From Desulfuromonas sp. (GTDB lineage: Bacteria > Desulfobacterota > Desulfuromonadia > Desulfuromonadales > Trichloromonadaceae), in the NCBI GenBank assembly GCA_030145265.1, contig JAQYWA010000157.1, forward strand, positions 1 to 5,477: DNA of 5,477 nt, in the 5' to 3' direction. The notes under the pieces were generated by a model that saw nothing but the letters and a program-made list of their open reading frames with translations, was not told the DNA's origin and did no database searches. The translations under genes and the position numbers were made by a program. Below, one piece after another: positions 1 through 5,477 of the stretch; position 1 is the first letter of the stretch, and the number at the start of each line of letters is the position of its first letter.

Positions 1-1194
1 CGGGTTTTGCAGATGACGGTTGAGGGCTTCGAGAAACTGGGAGCCCCGGTGTCCGTCGGTGGCACGGTGGTCCGCAGCCAGCGTGGCGGTGACACAACGG
101 CGCACAGCCAGCATGCCGTTTTCCGCCCAAGGGCGCTCCATGATTCGGCCGAAAGCCACCAGACCCACCTGGGGCGGATAGATGACACCGAAGACGGTCT
201 TGACCCCCAGGTCGCCCAGATTCGTCACGGTGATGGTGGCGTCCGTCATCTCGGAACTCCGTAGGCGACTGGCGCGGGTCCGCTCGATCAGATCCCCCAT
301 GGCCTTCATCAGCTCATTCAGGCTCAACTGGTCCACGTTATGGATGGCGGGCGTAATCAGACCGCCATCGCGCAAGGCGATGGCAAAACCGATATGCACT
401 GCCGTGCCGACCTGCAACCGGTTTTCGAGCCAGTAGCCGTTGAGCTCGGGCACATCCCTTAGCGCCTTGGCCACCGCCTTGAGAAGCAGCACGGCGGGCA
501 GAACGCGCTCCCTGATGGGGCGTTTCAGGTTTTCCCCCTCCAGCCAGTGGAGGGCACGACTCATATCGATCTCCATCTCCAAGTAGTAGTGGGGGATCTC
601 CCGGTTGGAGCGAGTCATGGCCGCCGCAATGGCCTGACGCATCCCTTCCTTGAGGGAACCCGTGGCCGACGGTTTCACCTGCGCCGCAGCCTCCTGCCCG
701 ACGTCCCGAGCCGCCTGCGCCACATCGCTGCGCTGAATGGCACCATCCGGACCGCTGCCGTGAACGGTGCCGAGCTCCACGCCCAGCTCCGCCGCCAGTT
801 TGCGTGCCGCAGGAGAGGCAGCAATCCGTGCGGCGGGGGCTGAAGCAGGCGGCGCAGCTGCGGCGGGAGGCCTCCCCCCTGGTGGCAGGGCTGACCTGAC
901 CGCTGCGATGGGCGCTTCCACGGCTTGCGGGGGAACTCCGGCAGGGATGATCGGCGCGCCTTCTTCATGGATCAGCGCCATTACGGCGCCCACGGGCACC
1001 GTCTGGCCCAGCTGGACCAGTGGCTCGCCCAGGATGCCTTCCTCGAAGCTCTCGATCTCGAAAAGCCCTTTCTGCGTTTCCACCGCGGCAAGGATATCGC
1101 CGCGTTTAACCCGTTCTCCCGGCTTGACCAGCCACTCGACCAATGTCCCCTCTACCATGTCCGCGCCCAGGCTCGGCATGCGAAACTCACCCAT
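1..1194 (-). CDS. pdhC: Dihydrolipoamide acetyltransferase, E2 of a 2-oxo acid (probably pyruvate) dehydrogenase complex; 3' end cut by window
   Basis: This is the E2 core enzyme, which carries the acyl group on a swinging lipoyl arm and transfers it to CoA. I translated 398 uninterrupted codons from ATG at 1194 to base 1 with no stop. Domains in order: one lipoyl domain (about 1-78) with the lipoylation lysine K42 in ETQKG; a Pro/Ala-rich linker (about 80-120); a peripheral subunit-binding domain (about 122-160, [14 protein letters not shown] then [13 protein letters not shown]); a second short linker; and the catalytic domain from about 180. The active-site motif [10 protein letters not shown] is at 375-384, with the predicted catalytic His at 376 and Asp at 380. 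Family members usually end a few residues after the last visible LQNP, so little is missing. The start overlaps the E1 beta stop by 8 bases and has AAAGGA 9 bases upstream. The lysine context has Gln where Asp is usual (ETDK). The acyl substrate is inferred from the E1 genes; branched-chain or acetoin E2s share this layout. Confidence 0.93.
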   Translation of the reverse strand, partial: MGEFRMPSLGADMVEGTLVEWLVKPGERVKRGDILAAVETQKGLFEIESFEEGILGEPLVQLGQTVPVGAVMALIHEEGAPIIPAGVPPQAVEAPIAAVRSALPPGGRPPAAAAPPASAPAARIAASPAARKLAAELGVELGTVHGSGPDGAIQRSDVAQAARDVGQEAAAQVKPSATGSLKEGMRQAIAAAMTRSNREIPHYYLEMEIDMSRALHWLEGENLKRPIRERVLPAVLLLKAVAKALRDVPELNGYWLENRLQVGTAVHIGFAIALRDGGLITPAIHNVDQLSLNELMKAMGDLIERTRASRLRSSEMTDATITVTNLGDLGVKTVFGVIYPPQVGLVAFGRIMERPWAENGMLAVRRCVTATLAADHRATDGHRGSQFLEALNRHLQNP

Positions 1195-2185
1195 GGCTCA
1201 CCATCCTTTTCGCCGCCGCGATAATGGCATCGACCTGCGGCAGGGCCGCCTCTTCCATGTGCTTGGCGTAGGGCATGGGCACTTCGGCGCTGCAAAGGCG
1301 CATGACCGACAGGTCGAGGTCGTAGAAGGCCTGTTCCATGATCCGGGCCGATATTTCGGCGGAGATGCTCCCGCTGCGCCACCCCTCGTCCACGATCAGG
1401 GCGCGGTGGGTTTTGGCGATGGAGGCAAGATAGGTGGCGTCATCCAGCGGGCGCAGGCTGCGCAGATCAATTACCTCCGCTTCGATTCCCTCCCGTGCCA
1501 GGGCCTCGGCCGCCTCCAGGGACTTGAACAGACTGGCGCTGTAAGTGATGATGGTCAGATCGTTCCCCGGCCGGCACACCCTGGCGGTATCGATGTCCAC
1601 CGGACCGGCGTGTTCCGGAAGGGTTCCCTCCAGATTGTAGAGCGTGTTGTTTTCAAAGATGATCACCGGATCCGGATTCTGCAGGGCGGTCCAGAGCATG
1701 CCCCTGGCATCCTCCAGGGTGGCGGGAGTCAAGACGCGGAGGCCGGGAATGTGGGCGTACCATCCTTCCAGGGAATGGGCATGCTGGGCCGCCAACTGCT
1801 TGCCGGCGCCGGTCGCCATGCGGATGACGAGCGGCACGTTGAACTGCCCGCCCGACATATGCAGGATGGTGGCGGCATTGTTGAGAATCTGGTCAAGAGC
1901 GAGCAGGCTGAAGTTGACCGTCATGACCTCCACGATGGGGCGCATTCCCCCCATGGCCGCGCCGATACCGACGCCCACATAACCCAGTTCCGACAAGGGA
2001 GTGTCGCGGATGCGTTCGGGGCCGAATTCCGCCAGCAGCCCCTTGCTGACGGCATAGCAACCGCCGTAATGCCCGACGTCTTCCCCCATGAGAAAGACGC
2101 GCTCATCCTTGAGAAGCGCTTCGCGGATGGCTTCACGCACCGCTTCGCGATAGGTGGTTGCTCTGATAGCCCCTTGTTCGCTCAT
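1187..2185 (-). CDS. pdhB: Pyruvate dehydrogenase-type E1 component, beta subunit
   Basis: This 332-residue protein is the beta half of a heterotetrameric (alpha2beta2) thiamine-diphosphate E1 that decarboxylates a 2-oxo acid and reductively acylates the lipoyl group of E2. Its length is normal for the family. The N-terminal pyrimidine-binding domain has GEDVG at 34-38, whose Glu35 corresponds to the conserved glutamate that activates the cofactor aminopyrimidine ring. The conserved region [16 protein letters not shown] runs from about 134 to 149, and its first His (135) lies where the family has an active-site His. The C-terminal transketolase-like domain has [11 protein letters not shown] at about 238-248, and [16 protein letters not shown] at about 301-316 is typical of PDH/acetoin E1 beta proteins. 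The ATG shares an ATGA with the E1 alpha stop, and a GGGGGA-rich ribosome site sits a few bases upstream. The next gene (E2) starts inside its last codons. Pyruvate is the likeliest substrate; acetoin is the main alternative. Confidence 0.93.
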   Translation of the reverse strand: MSEQGAIRATTYREAVREAIREALLKDERVFLMGEDVGHYGGCYAVSKGLLAEFGPERIRDTPLSELGYVGVGIGAAMGGMRPIVEVMTVNFSLLALDQILNNAATILHMSGGQFNVPLVIRMATGAGKQLAAQHAHSLEGWYAHIPGLRVLTPATLEDARGMLWTALQNPDPVIIFENNTLYNLEGTLPEHAGPVDIDTARVCRPGNDLTIITYSASLFKSLEAAEALAREGIEAEVIDLRSLRPLDDATYLASIAKTHRALIVDEGWRSGSISAEISARIMEQAFYDLDLSVMRLCSAEVPMPYAKHMEEAALPQVDAIIAAAKRMVSHG

Positions 2186-3162
2186 GATTCCCCCTTTTCC
2201 GAATAGACAAAACGGGTCAGGTCTTCCACTGCCTCCCAGGTTCCGGCCTCGGCAAAAGCCACTGCCGCCTCGACTTCATCGGCCACCTCCCGCTCCAGGG
2301 AGGCCATTTCCTGATCACTGATGAGAGCTTTATCCGTTAAGCGCCTCGCCAGCAGAGTGATCGGGTCGCGCGACTTCCACTCCTCCACCTCTTCTTTGGT
2401 GCGGTACAGTTCCGTATCGAACATGGAATGGGCTCGGAAGCGGTAGGTGCGGCACTCCAGAAAATAGGGGCCGTTGCCCTGACGCACGTATTCCACCGCG
2501 GTTCGGGCCGCTTTTTCCACCGCCAGCACATCCATGCCATCCACGGCCGCCGACTCCACGCCGTAGCCGGCACCTTTGGAGGCCAGGTCCTGAACGGCCT
2601 GGGTGTAGCGGAGGGCGGTCCCCATGGCGTAGAGATTGTTCTCGCAGACGAACAGTACCGGCAGTTTCCAGAGCGAGGCGAGATTCATCGATTCGTGAAA
2701 CGCGCCTTCGGCCACCGCGCCATCACCAAAGAAACAACAGGTTACCCGCGCCTGCCCTTGCATCTTGTCGGCCAGGGCCAAGCCCACGCCGAGCGGCAAC
2801 CCGCCGCCGACGATGGCGTTGCCGCCATAGAAATGGGTCGCGGCATCGAAGAGGTGCATGGAACCGCCCCGTCCCCGACTGCACCCCTCCTGCTTACCGT
2901 ACATTTCCGCCATGATCGCCTTGGGGCTCATGCCGCGGGCCAGAGCCTGGCCATGCTCCCGGTAGGTAGCTACGACGGCGTCCTCGGGAGTGAGCGCCTC
3001 CATCACCCCCACGGCAACCGCCTCCTCGCCGATGTAAAGGTGGAGGAAGCCGCGGATCTTCATGGCGCTGTAAAGTTCGGCGGATTTCTCCTCGAAACGG
3101 CGGATGAGCAGCATCTCCCTGAGCAGCCGGCGCAGCCGCTTCGGTTCGTTTTTCCTGGTCAT
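2182..3162 (-). CDS. pdhA: Pyruvate dehydrogenase-type E1 component, alpha subunit
   Basis: This 326-residue protein is the alpha half of the E1, which binds the diphosphate end of thiamine diphosphate and magnesium. The cofactor motif is complete: GDGAVAEG begins at 146 and the closing CENN ends at 176, giving the expected spacing of about 30 residues. Other family marks are the N-terminal [10 protein letters not shown] (17-26), YIGEEAV (43-49), the YREHG segment (67-71), GRGGSMH (97-103), [19 protein letters not shown] (111-129) and the loop [10 protein letters not shown] (240-249). The stretch [16 protein letters not shown] (253-268) resembles pyruvate dehydrogenase alpha chains more than branched-chain ones. 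The ATG at 3162 overlaps the acs stop as ATGA and has AAGGAGG nine bases upstream. The stop overlaps the E1 beta start in the same way, so equal synthesis of the two chains is likely. Acetoin dehydrogenase alpha is the main rival assignment. Confidence 0.92.
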   Translation of the reverse strand: MTRKNEPKRLRRLLREMLLIRRFEEKSAELYSAMKIRGFLHLYIGEEAVAVGVMEALTPEDAVVATYREHGQALARGMSPKAIMAEMYGKQEGCSRGRGGSMHLFDAATHFYGGNAIVGGGLPLGVGLALADKMQGQARVTCCFFGDGAVAEGAFHESMNLASLWKLPVLFVCENNLYAMGTALRYTQAVQDLASKGAGYGVESAAVDGMDVLAVEKAARTAVEYVRQGNGPYFLECRTYRFRAHSMFDTELYRTKEEVEEWKSRDPITLLARRLTDKALISDQEMASLEREVADEVEAAVAFAEAGTWEAVEDLTRFVYSEKGES

Positions 3163-4925
3163 GACGCTTCGCCTCCTTCCATGGTAGAGGTGTCCCCTTC
3201 GGGAAGGCCAAGTTCCCGGGCCTTCAACAGGCGACGCATTATTTTGCCGCTTCGAGTTTTGGGCAAGTTGTCGACAAAGGCGATCTCTTTCGGGGCGACG
3301 GCCGAACCGAGCTTCGTTCGGCCGAAACCGAGCAATTCGAGGCGCAGCTCTTCGCCAGGGGTAAAACCGTCCTTCACCACAACAAACGCCTTGACCAGTT
3401 CGCCAATCATTGGCTCGGGCTTACCGATGACACCCGCCTCGGCCACCGCCGGGTGCTCCATGAGGGCGCTCTCCACCTCGAAAGGTCCCACCATGTGGCC
3501 GGCTGTCTTGATGATGTCATCGGCTCGGCCGACAAACCAGAAGTAGCCGTCCCCATCTCGTCTGGCCAGGTCGCCGCTGATGTACCAACCGTCGACAAAG
3601 CATTTCCGATAACGCTCCTCGTCGTGGAGATATTCCCGGAACATGGATGGCCAGCCCGGTTTGAGCGCCAGTTCCCCTTCCACATTTGGCTCGTCGATCA
3701 GCTCTATTGTATCACCGGCGCCGCGCCTGACTATGGCGGCTTCGATGCCCGGCAAAGGACGGCCCATGGAGCCTGGGCGGATGTCCATGGAGGCGTAGTT
3801 GGCGATCATGATACCGCCGGTTTCCGTCTGCCACCAGTTATCGTGGATCGGCAGACCGAGAACTTTTTCTCCCCACAGGACCGCTTCCGGGTTGAGCGGT
3901 TCGCCGACGCTGTGCACCAGCCGGAGCCGGGAGAGATCAAAGCGACGGCGCTGCTCCTCGGGGGCGCGCATCAGCATCCGGATCGCCGTAGGAGCGGTAT
4001 ACCAGACCGTCACCCGTTGTTCCTCAAGAATCCGGTACCAGCGCTCGGCGTCGAAATCGGCTTCGTCGATGATACTGGTGATGCCGTGGGTCAGGGGGGC
4101 GATGATACCGTACGAGGTGCCGGTAACCCAGCCGGGGTCGGCGGTACACCAAAAGATGTCGTCCGGATGCAGGTCGAGTACGTACTTCCCGGTGAGGTAG
4201 TGGGTGAGGACGGCGTTATGAACATGCACCGCCCCCTTCGGCATGCCCGTGGTGCCGCTGGTGAAGTGGAGGATGGCCATGTCCTCGGGAGCGGTGGGGG
4301 GAATGGTGAACTCAGATGCAGCCTCGGCCATCAGCTGCGGCAGGGACCGGACCCGGTCATCGAGGTGATTTTGCACATCGGTCAGCAGCACGAACTGGAG
4401 CTGCGGCAGCCGGTCCAGCTGTTTTGCCACCTTCTTCGCATATTGCCGCTCGGTGGTGACCAGCACCCGCGCATCGCCCCGCACCATGCGCTGGCAGATC
4501 GGCTCCGGACCGAAGGCCGAAAAAAGGGGGCAAAAAACGCTGCGGTTTTTCAGGGTCCCGAGGGCGGCGATATACAGTTCCGGAATGCGTCCGGCTAGAC
4601 AGAAGACCCGCTCCCCCTCGGCCAATCCCAGGGCGGCCAGAATATTGGCAAAGCGGTTGCTCTGTTCCCGCAGGTCGCCATAGGTCAGATCGACAATCGC
4701 GCCCCCCTTGCCGAGCCAGCGGAGGGCGACCCGCTGCCGGAGCGGGCCGGCGGCATGACGATCCACCGCCTCATGGGCGATGTTCAGCCCCCGGCCGTCC
4801 GGAAGACCGTCCAGCTCCAACCGCACCGCGTCCCAGGAGAATGACTCGCAGCATTTTTCGTACTCCAGCAGATTTGGCAGAACAGCCATGCGAGGCGGAT
4901 CTTTTTTGATCGGTGCAAAATCCAT
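3159..4925 (-). CDS. acsA: Acetate-CoA ligase (AMP-forming), short AcsA type
   Basis: This enzyme activates acetate to acetyl-AMP and then acetyl-CoA in the cytoplasm. It is 588 residues long, closer to Bacillus-type AcsA than to the roughly 650-residue enteric Acs. Motifs of the adenylate-forming superfamily are intact: phosphate loop [10 protein letters not shown] (222-231), GEPLNPEA (341-348), NWWQTETGG (363-371), the [20 protein letters not shown] segment (451-470) with the hinge at its end, and [11 protein letters not shown] (555-565) with catalytic Lys561. By motif alignment to Salmonella Acs, the acetate pocket is kept: Val and Thr in GWVTG (265-269), Val340 in SVGEP, and Trp365 of the WW pair, which limits the pocket to small acyl groups. 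I chose ATG 4925 because GGAGG lies 8 bases upstream. An in-frame GTG at 4958 would add 11 residues but has no clear ribosome site. The gene heads the operon and its stop overlaps the E1 alpha start. Propionate may be a secondary substrate. Confidence 0.95.
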   Translation of the reverse strand: MDFAPIKKDPPRMAVLPNLLEYEKCCESFSWDAVRLELDGLPDGRGLNIAHEAVDRHAAGPLRQRVALRWLGKGGAIVDLTYGDLREQSNRFANILAALGLAEGERVFCLAGRIPELYIAALGTLKNRSVFCPLFSAFGPEPICQRMVRGDARVLVTTERQYAKKVAKQLDRLPQLQFVLLTDVQNHLDDRVRSLPQLMAEAASEFTIPPTAPEDMAILHFTSGTTGMPKGAVHVHNAVLTHYLTGKYVLDLHPDDIFWCTADPGWVTGTSYGIIAPLTHGITSIIDEADFDAERWYRILEEQRVTVWYTAPTAIRMLMRAPEEQRRRFDLSRLRLVHSVGEPLNPEAVLWGEKVLGLPIHDNWWQTETGGIMIANYASMDIRPGSMGRPLPGIEAAIVRRGAGDTIELIDEPNVEGELALKPGWPSMFREYLHDEERYRKCFVDGWYISGDLARRDGDGYFWFVGRADDIIKTAGHMVGPFEVESALMEHPAVAEAGVIGKPEPMIGELVKAFVVVKDGFTPGEELRLELLGFGRTKLGSAVAPKEIAFVDNLPKTRSGKIMRRLLKARELGLPEGDTSTMEGGEAS

Positions 4926-4933
4926 ATGCTGAC

Positions 4934-4938
4934 CCTCC
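4934..4938 (-). promoter_or_regulatory. Ribosome binding site deciding the acs start
   Basis: The minus strand reads GGAGG with 8 bases to the ATG at 4925, close to ideal. This supports ATG 4925 over the in-frame GTG at 4958, which lies upstream of this site. Confidence 0.85.
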
Positions 4939-4957
4939 GGGAAATTCAGCGCCCCCA

Positions 4958-4979
4958 CTAACCGATGAGGGGTGGTTAG
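4958..4979 (-). repeat. Small inverted repeat just upstream of the acs ribosome site
   Basis: A 6-bp perfect inverted repeat, CTAACC and GGTTAG with a 10-base loop, lies about 20 bases upstream of the GGAGG in the predicted acs leader. As RNA it could form a short hairpin. Neighbouring C4 and G4 blocks allow a competing fold. No T-tract follows, so it is not an intrinsic terminator. A role in translation is only inferred. Confidence 0.45.
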
Positions 4980-5077
4980 GATGCGGTCGTGCTGATAGGC
5001 CTAGGATAAATTGCTGACGAGCTACTAAATGTACGGACCACAAGGTCTGTGTTAAGTATAATATCCGGAAATCCTCG

Positions 5078-5146
5078 GGCGGAAGAGCCGTCAAGGCTGA
5101 CTCAGAGATAACGCCCCGTCCCGCTGCCCGATCACTCTCTTCCGCC
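5078..5146 (-). repeat. Perfect 10-bp inverted repeat enclosing 49 bases; candidate structured leader RNA
   Basis: The arms GGCGGAAGAG (5078-5087) and CTCTTCCGCC (5137-5146) are perfect reverse complements separated by 49 bases. They lie inside the predicted acs leader, beginning about 30 bases after the predicted transcription start, so the RNA could form a stable long-range stem. The interior holds a smaller inverted repeat, GTCA-AGGC-TGAC (5090-5101). No T-tract follows on the minus strand, so it does not look like a simple terminator. I do not recognise it as a known riboswitch class. It could instead be a protein-binding site or a mobile-element remnant. Confidence 0.55.
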
Positions 5147-5182
5147 AGCGTGCACTCCCACGGCCATGTAACCCATGCATGC

Positions 5183-5211
5183 ATTATAACGTAAATACCT
5201 AAATCTGTAAG
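5183..5211 (-). promoter_or_regulatory. Predicted sigma-70 type promoter for the acs-pdhABC operon
   Basis: On the minus strand CTTACA (5206-5211, four of six bases of the -35 consensus) is followed by a 17-base spacer and a perfect TATAAT (5183-5188). The predicted start of transcription is near 5176, giving a leader of about 250 bases before acs. It is the best promoter I could find in the intergenic region and points the right way. A 10-bp palindrome, ATGCATGCAT (5175-5184), covers the predicted start and the edge of the -10 and could be an operator. Confidence 0.6.
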
Positions 5212-5243
5212 ATGAACCCCGTAAAAGCTGCCGACGAATGCAG

Positions 5244-5308
5244 GTAAGGAATCGCCCCTAGACCTAGCCACTCCTGGCATCTTACTGCTGCCGGAGTAAG
5301 CAATCGCC
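5244..5308. repeat. Direct repeat GTAAG-N-AATCGCC, two copies
   Basis: GTAAGGAATCGCC (5244-5256) recurs as GTAAGCAATCGCC (5296-5308), 12 of 13 bases identical and 52 bases apart, about five helical turns. Each copy is preceded by a GCTGCCG (5227-5233 and 5287-5293) at different spacing. The second copy overlaps the right arms of the inverted repeat at 5273-5311. A paired regulator site or a remnant of local duplication are both possible. Confidence 0.4.
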
Positions 5309-5311
5309 AGG
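5273..5311. repeat. Interrupted 12-bp inverted repeat upstream of the promoter
   Basis: Two pairs of 6-bp arms are nested: CCTGGC (5273-5278) with GCCAGG (5306-5311), and CTTACT (5281-5286) with AGTAAG (5295-5300), around an 8-base loop and with unequal internal gaps (2 and 5 bases). It lies about 60 bases upstream of the predicted -35, where an activator or repressor could bind. It lacks an adjacent T-run on either strand, so a terminator is unlikely. Confidence 0.5.
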
Positions 5312-5477
5312 TTGTTCTTCACCCTTTGCGGCGGTTGATCAAGGGGGGGAAACTAAAATCTCAGAATCCCTGCCATTTCAGGCAATATGAAAAATGGGGC
5401 CTCGTAGCTCTACATAAAATGCGGTATTAGCAGATAGCCCTGGAAATATTTCGTCAAAAAAAGCCACCCTCAATCGC

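Larger units (their letters stand above)
4926..5477. other. Intergenic region upstream of acs, no convincing gene
   Basis: These 552 bases hold the predicted promoter, leader and repeats listed separately. They are less GC-rich than the genes and have stops in all frames. The longest minus frame (GTG 5322 to 4771) overlaps the acs start in another frame and shows no family resemblance. The right part, 5312-5477, has a run of seven G (5343-5349), an 8-bp palindrome TTGATCAA (5335-5342), a 10-bp palindrome GAAATATTTC (5443-5452), and on the minus strand seven T after GGGTGGC at the right edge. I see no tRNA, insertion-sequence end or known riboswitch. Confidence 0.7.

Noticed and set aside
767..2206. 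Long open frame of 479 codons on the plus strand
   Set aside because: It lies wholly opposite E2 and E1 beta, whose motifs are clear. Its translation is low-complexity Gly/Ala/Arg/His-rich with no domain, as expected for the antisense of GC-rich coding DNA.
2428..3546. Plus-strand open frame of 372 codons
   Set aside because: Antisense shadow of E1 alpha and the end of acs, with no recognisable motif and no matching operon context.
3453..4598. Plus-strand open frame of 381 codons
   Set aside because: Antisense shadow inside acs, with composition typical of a complementary frame and no family signature.
5057..5062. Perfect TATAAT on the plus strand, possible rightward promoter
   Set aside because: No -35-like hexamer at 16-18 bases upstream (the expected position reads CGGACC) and no gene follows on the plus strand.
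5134..5180. Leaderless mini-peptide starting at the ATGs beside the predicted transcription start
   Set aside because: Short frames of 14 and 28 codons exist there, but neither has a ribosome site or a run of regulatory codons, so an attenuator peptide is not supported.
5273..5311. Integron attC site or insertion-sequence end
   Set aside because: The arms lack the RYYYAAC/GTTRRRY core boxes in the right arrangement, and no transposase, integrase or target duplication is visible nearby.
4771..5322. Minus-strand open frame of 183 codons upstream of and overlapping acs
   Set aside because: It starts at GTG, covers the predicted promoter and leader, overlaps acs by about 150 bases in another frame, and has no recognisable domain.
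4926..5477. TPP riboswitch or sigma-54 promoter upstream of a thiamine-dependent or acetoin-type operon
   Set aside because: I looked for the conserved TPP core (CUGAGA with its partner segments) and for GG-N10-GC with TGGCAC/TTGC character on the minus strand. Only fragments such as CTCTGAG and TGGCGATTGC with wrong spacing are present.

Overview
The window holds one tightly packed operon on the minus strand plus about 550 bases of non-coding DNA in front of it. Reading in the direction of transcription (from high to low coordinates), the genes are an AMP-forming acetate-CoA ligase (acs, 4925-3159), the alpha and beta subunits of a thiamine-diphosphate 2-oxo acid dehydrogenase E1, most likely pyruvate dehydrogenase (3162-2182 and 2185-1187), and the lipoyl-bearing E2 acyltransferase (from 1194), which runs off the left edge a few residues before its expected end. 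Every gene junction is a short stop/start overlap (4, 4 and 8 bases) and each start has its own Shine-Dalgarno-like sequence, so the four genes are almost certainly co-transcribed and translationally coupled.

Together the genes give two routes into one pool. Acs makes acetyl-CoA from acetate, ATP and CoA. The E1/E2 pair, with a dihydrolipoamide dehydrogenase (E3) not present here, makes acetyl-CoA and NADH from pyruvate. The split alpha/beta E1, the single lipoyl domain of E2 and the short Acs are typical of bacteria outside the enteric (homodimeric AceE) group. The high-GC coding DNA and gene order suggest a proteobacterium; an Acidithiobacillus-like or other chemolithotrophic or environmental lineage fits my memory of such clusters, but the sequence alone does not settle it.

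Region 4926-5477 is less GC-rich and has no convincing gene. On the minus strand it carries a good sigma-70-type promoter (5183-5211). The predicted leader is about 250 nt and contains a perfect 10-bp inverted repeat closing a 49-nt interior (5078-5146) and a small hairpin just before the acs ribosome binding site. Upstream of the promoter lies a 12-bp interrupted inverted repeat with an overlapping direct repeat (5244-5311). A T-tract at the right edge may be the end of a neighbouring gene's terminator.

The plus strand has several long open frames opposite the real genes, which I read as GC-driven shadows. I found no mobile element, tRNA, rRNA or CRISPR array. The enzymes belong to well-known families. 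The least explained part is the structured leader and upstream repeat cluster.
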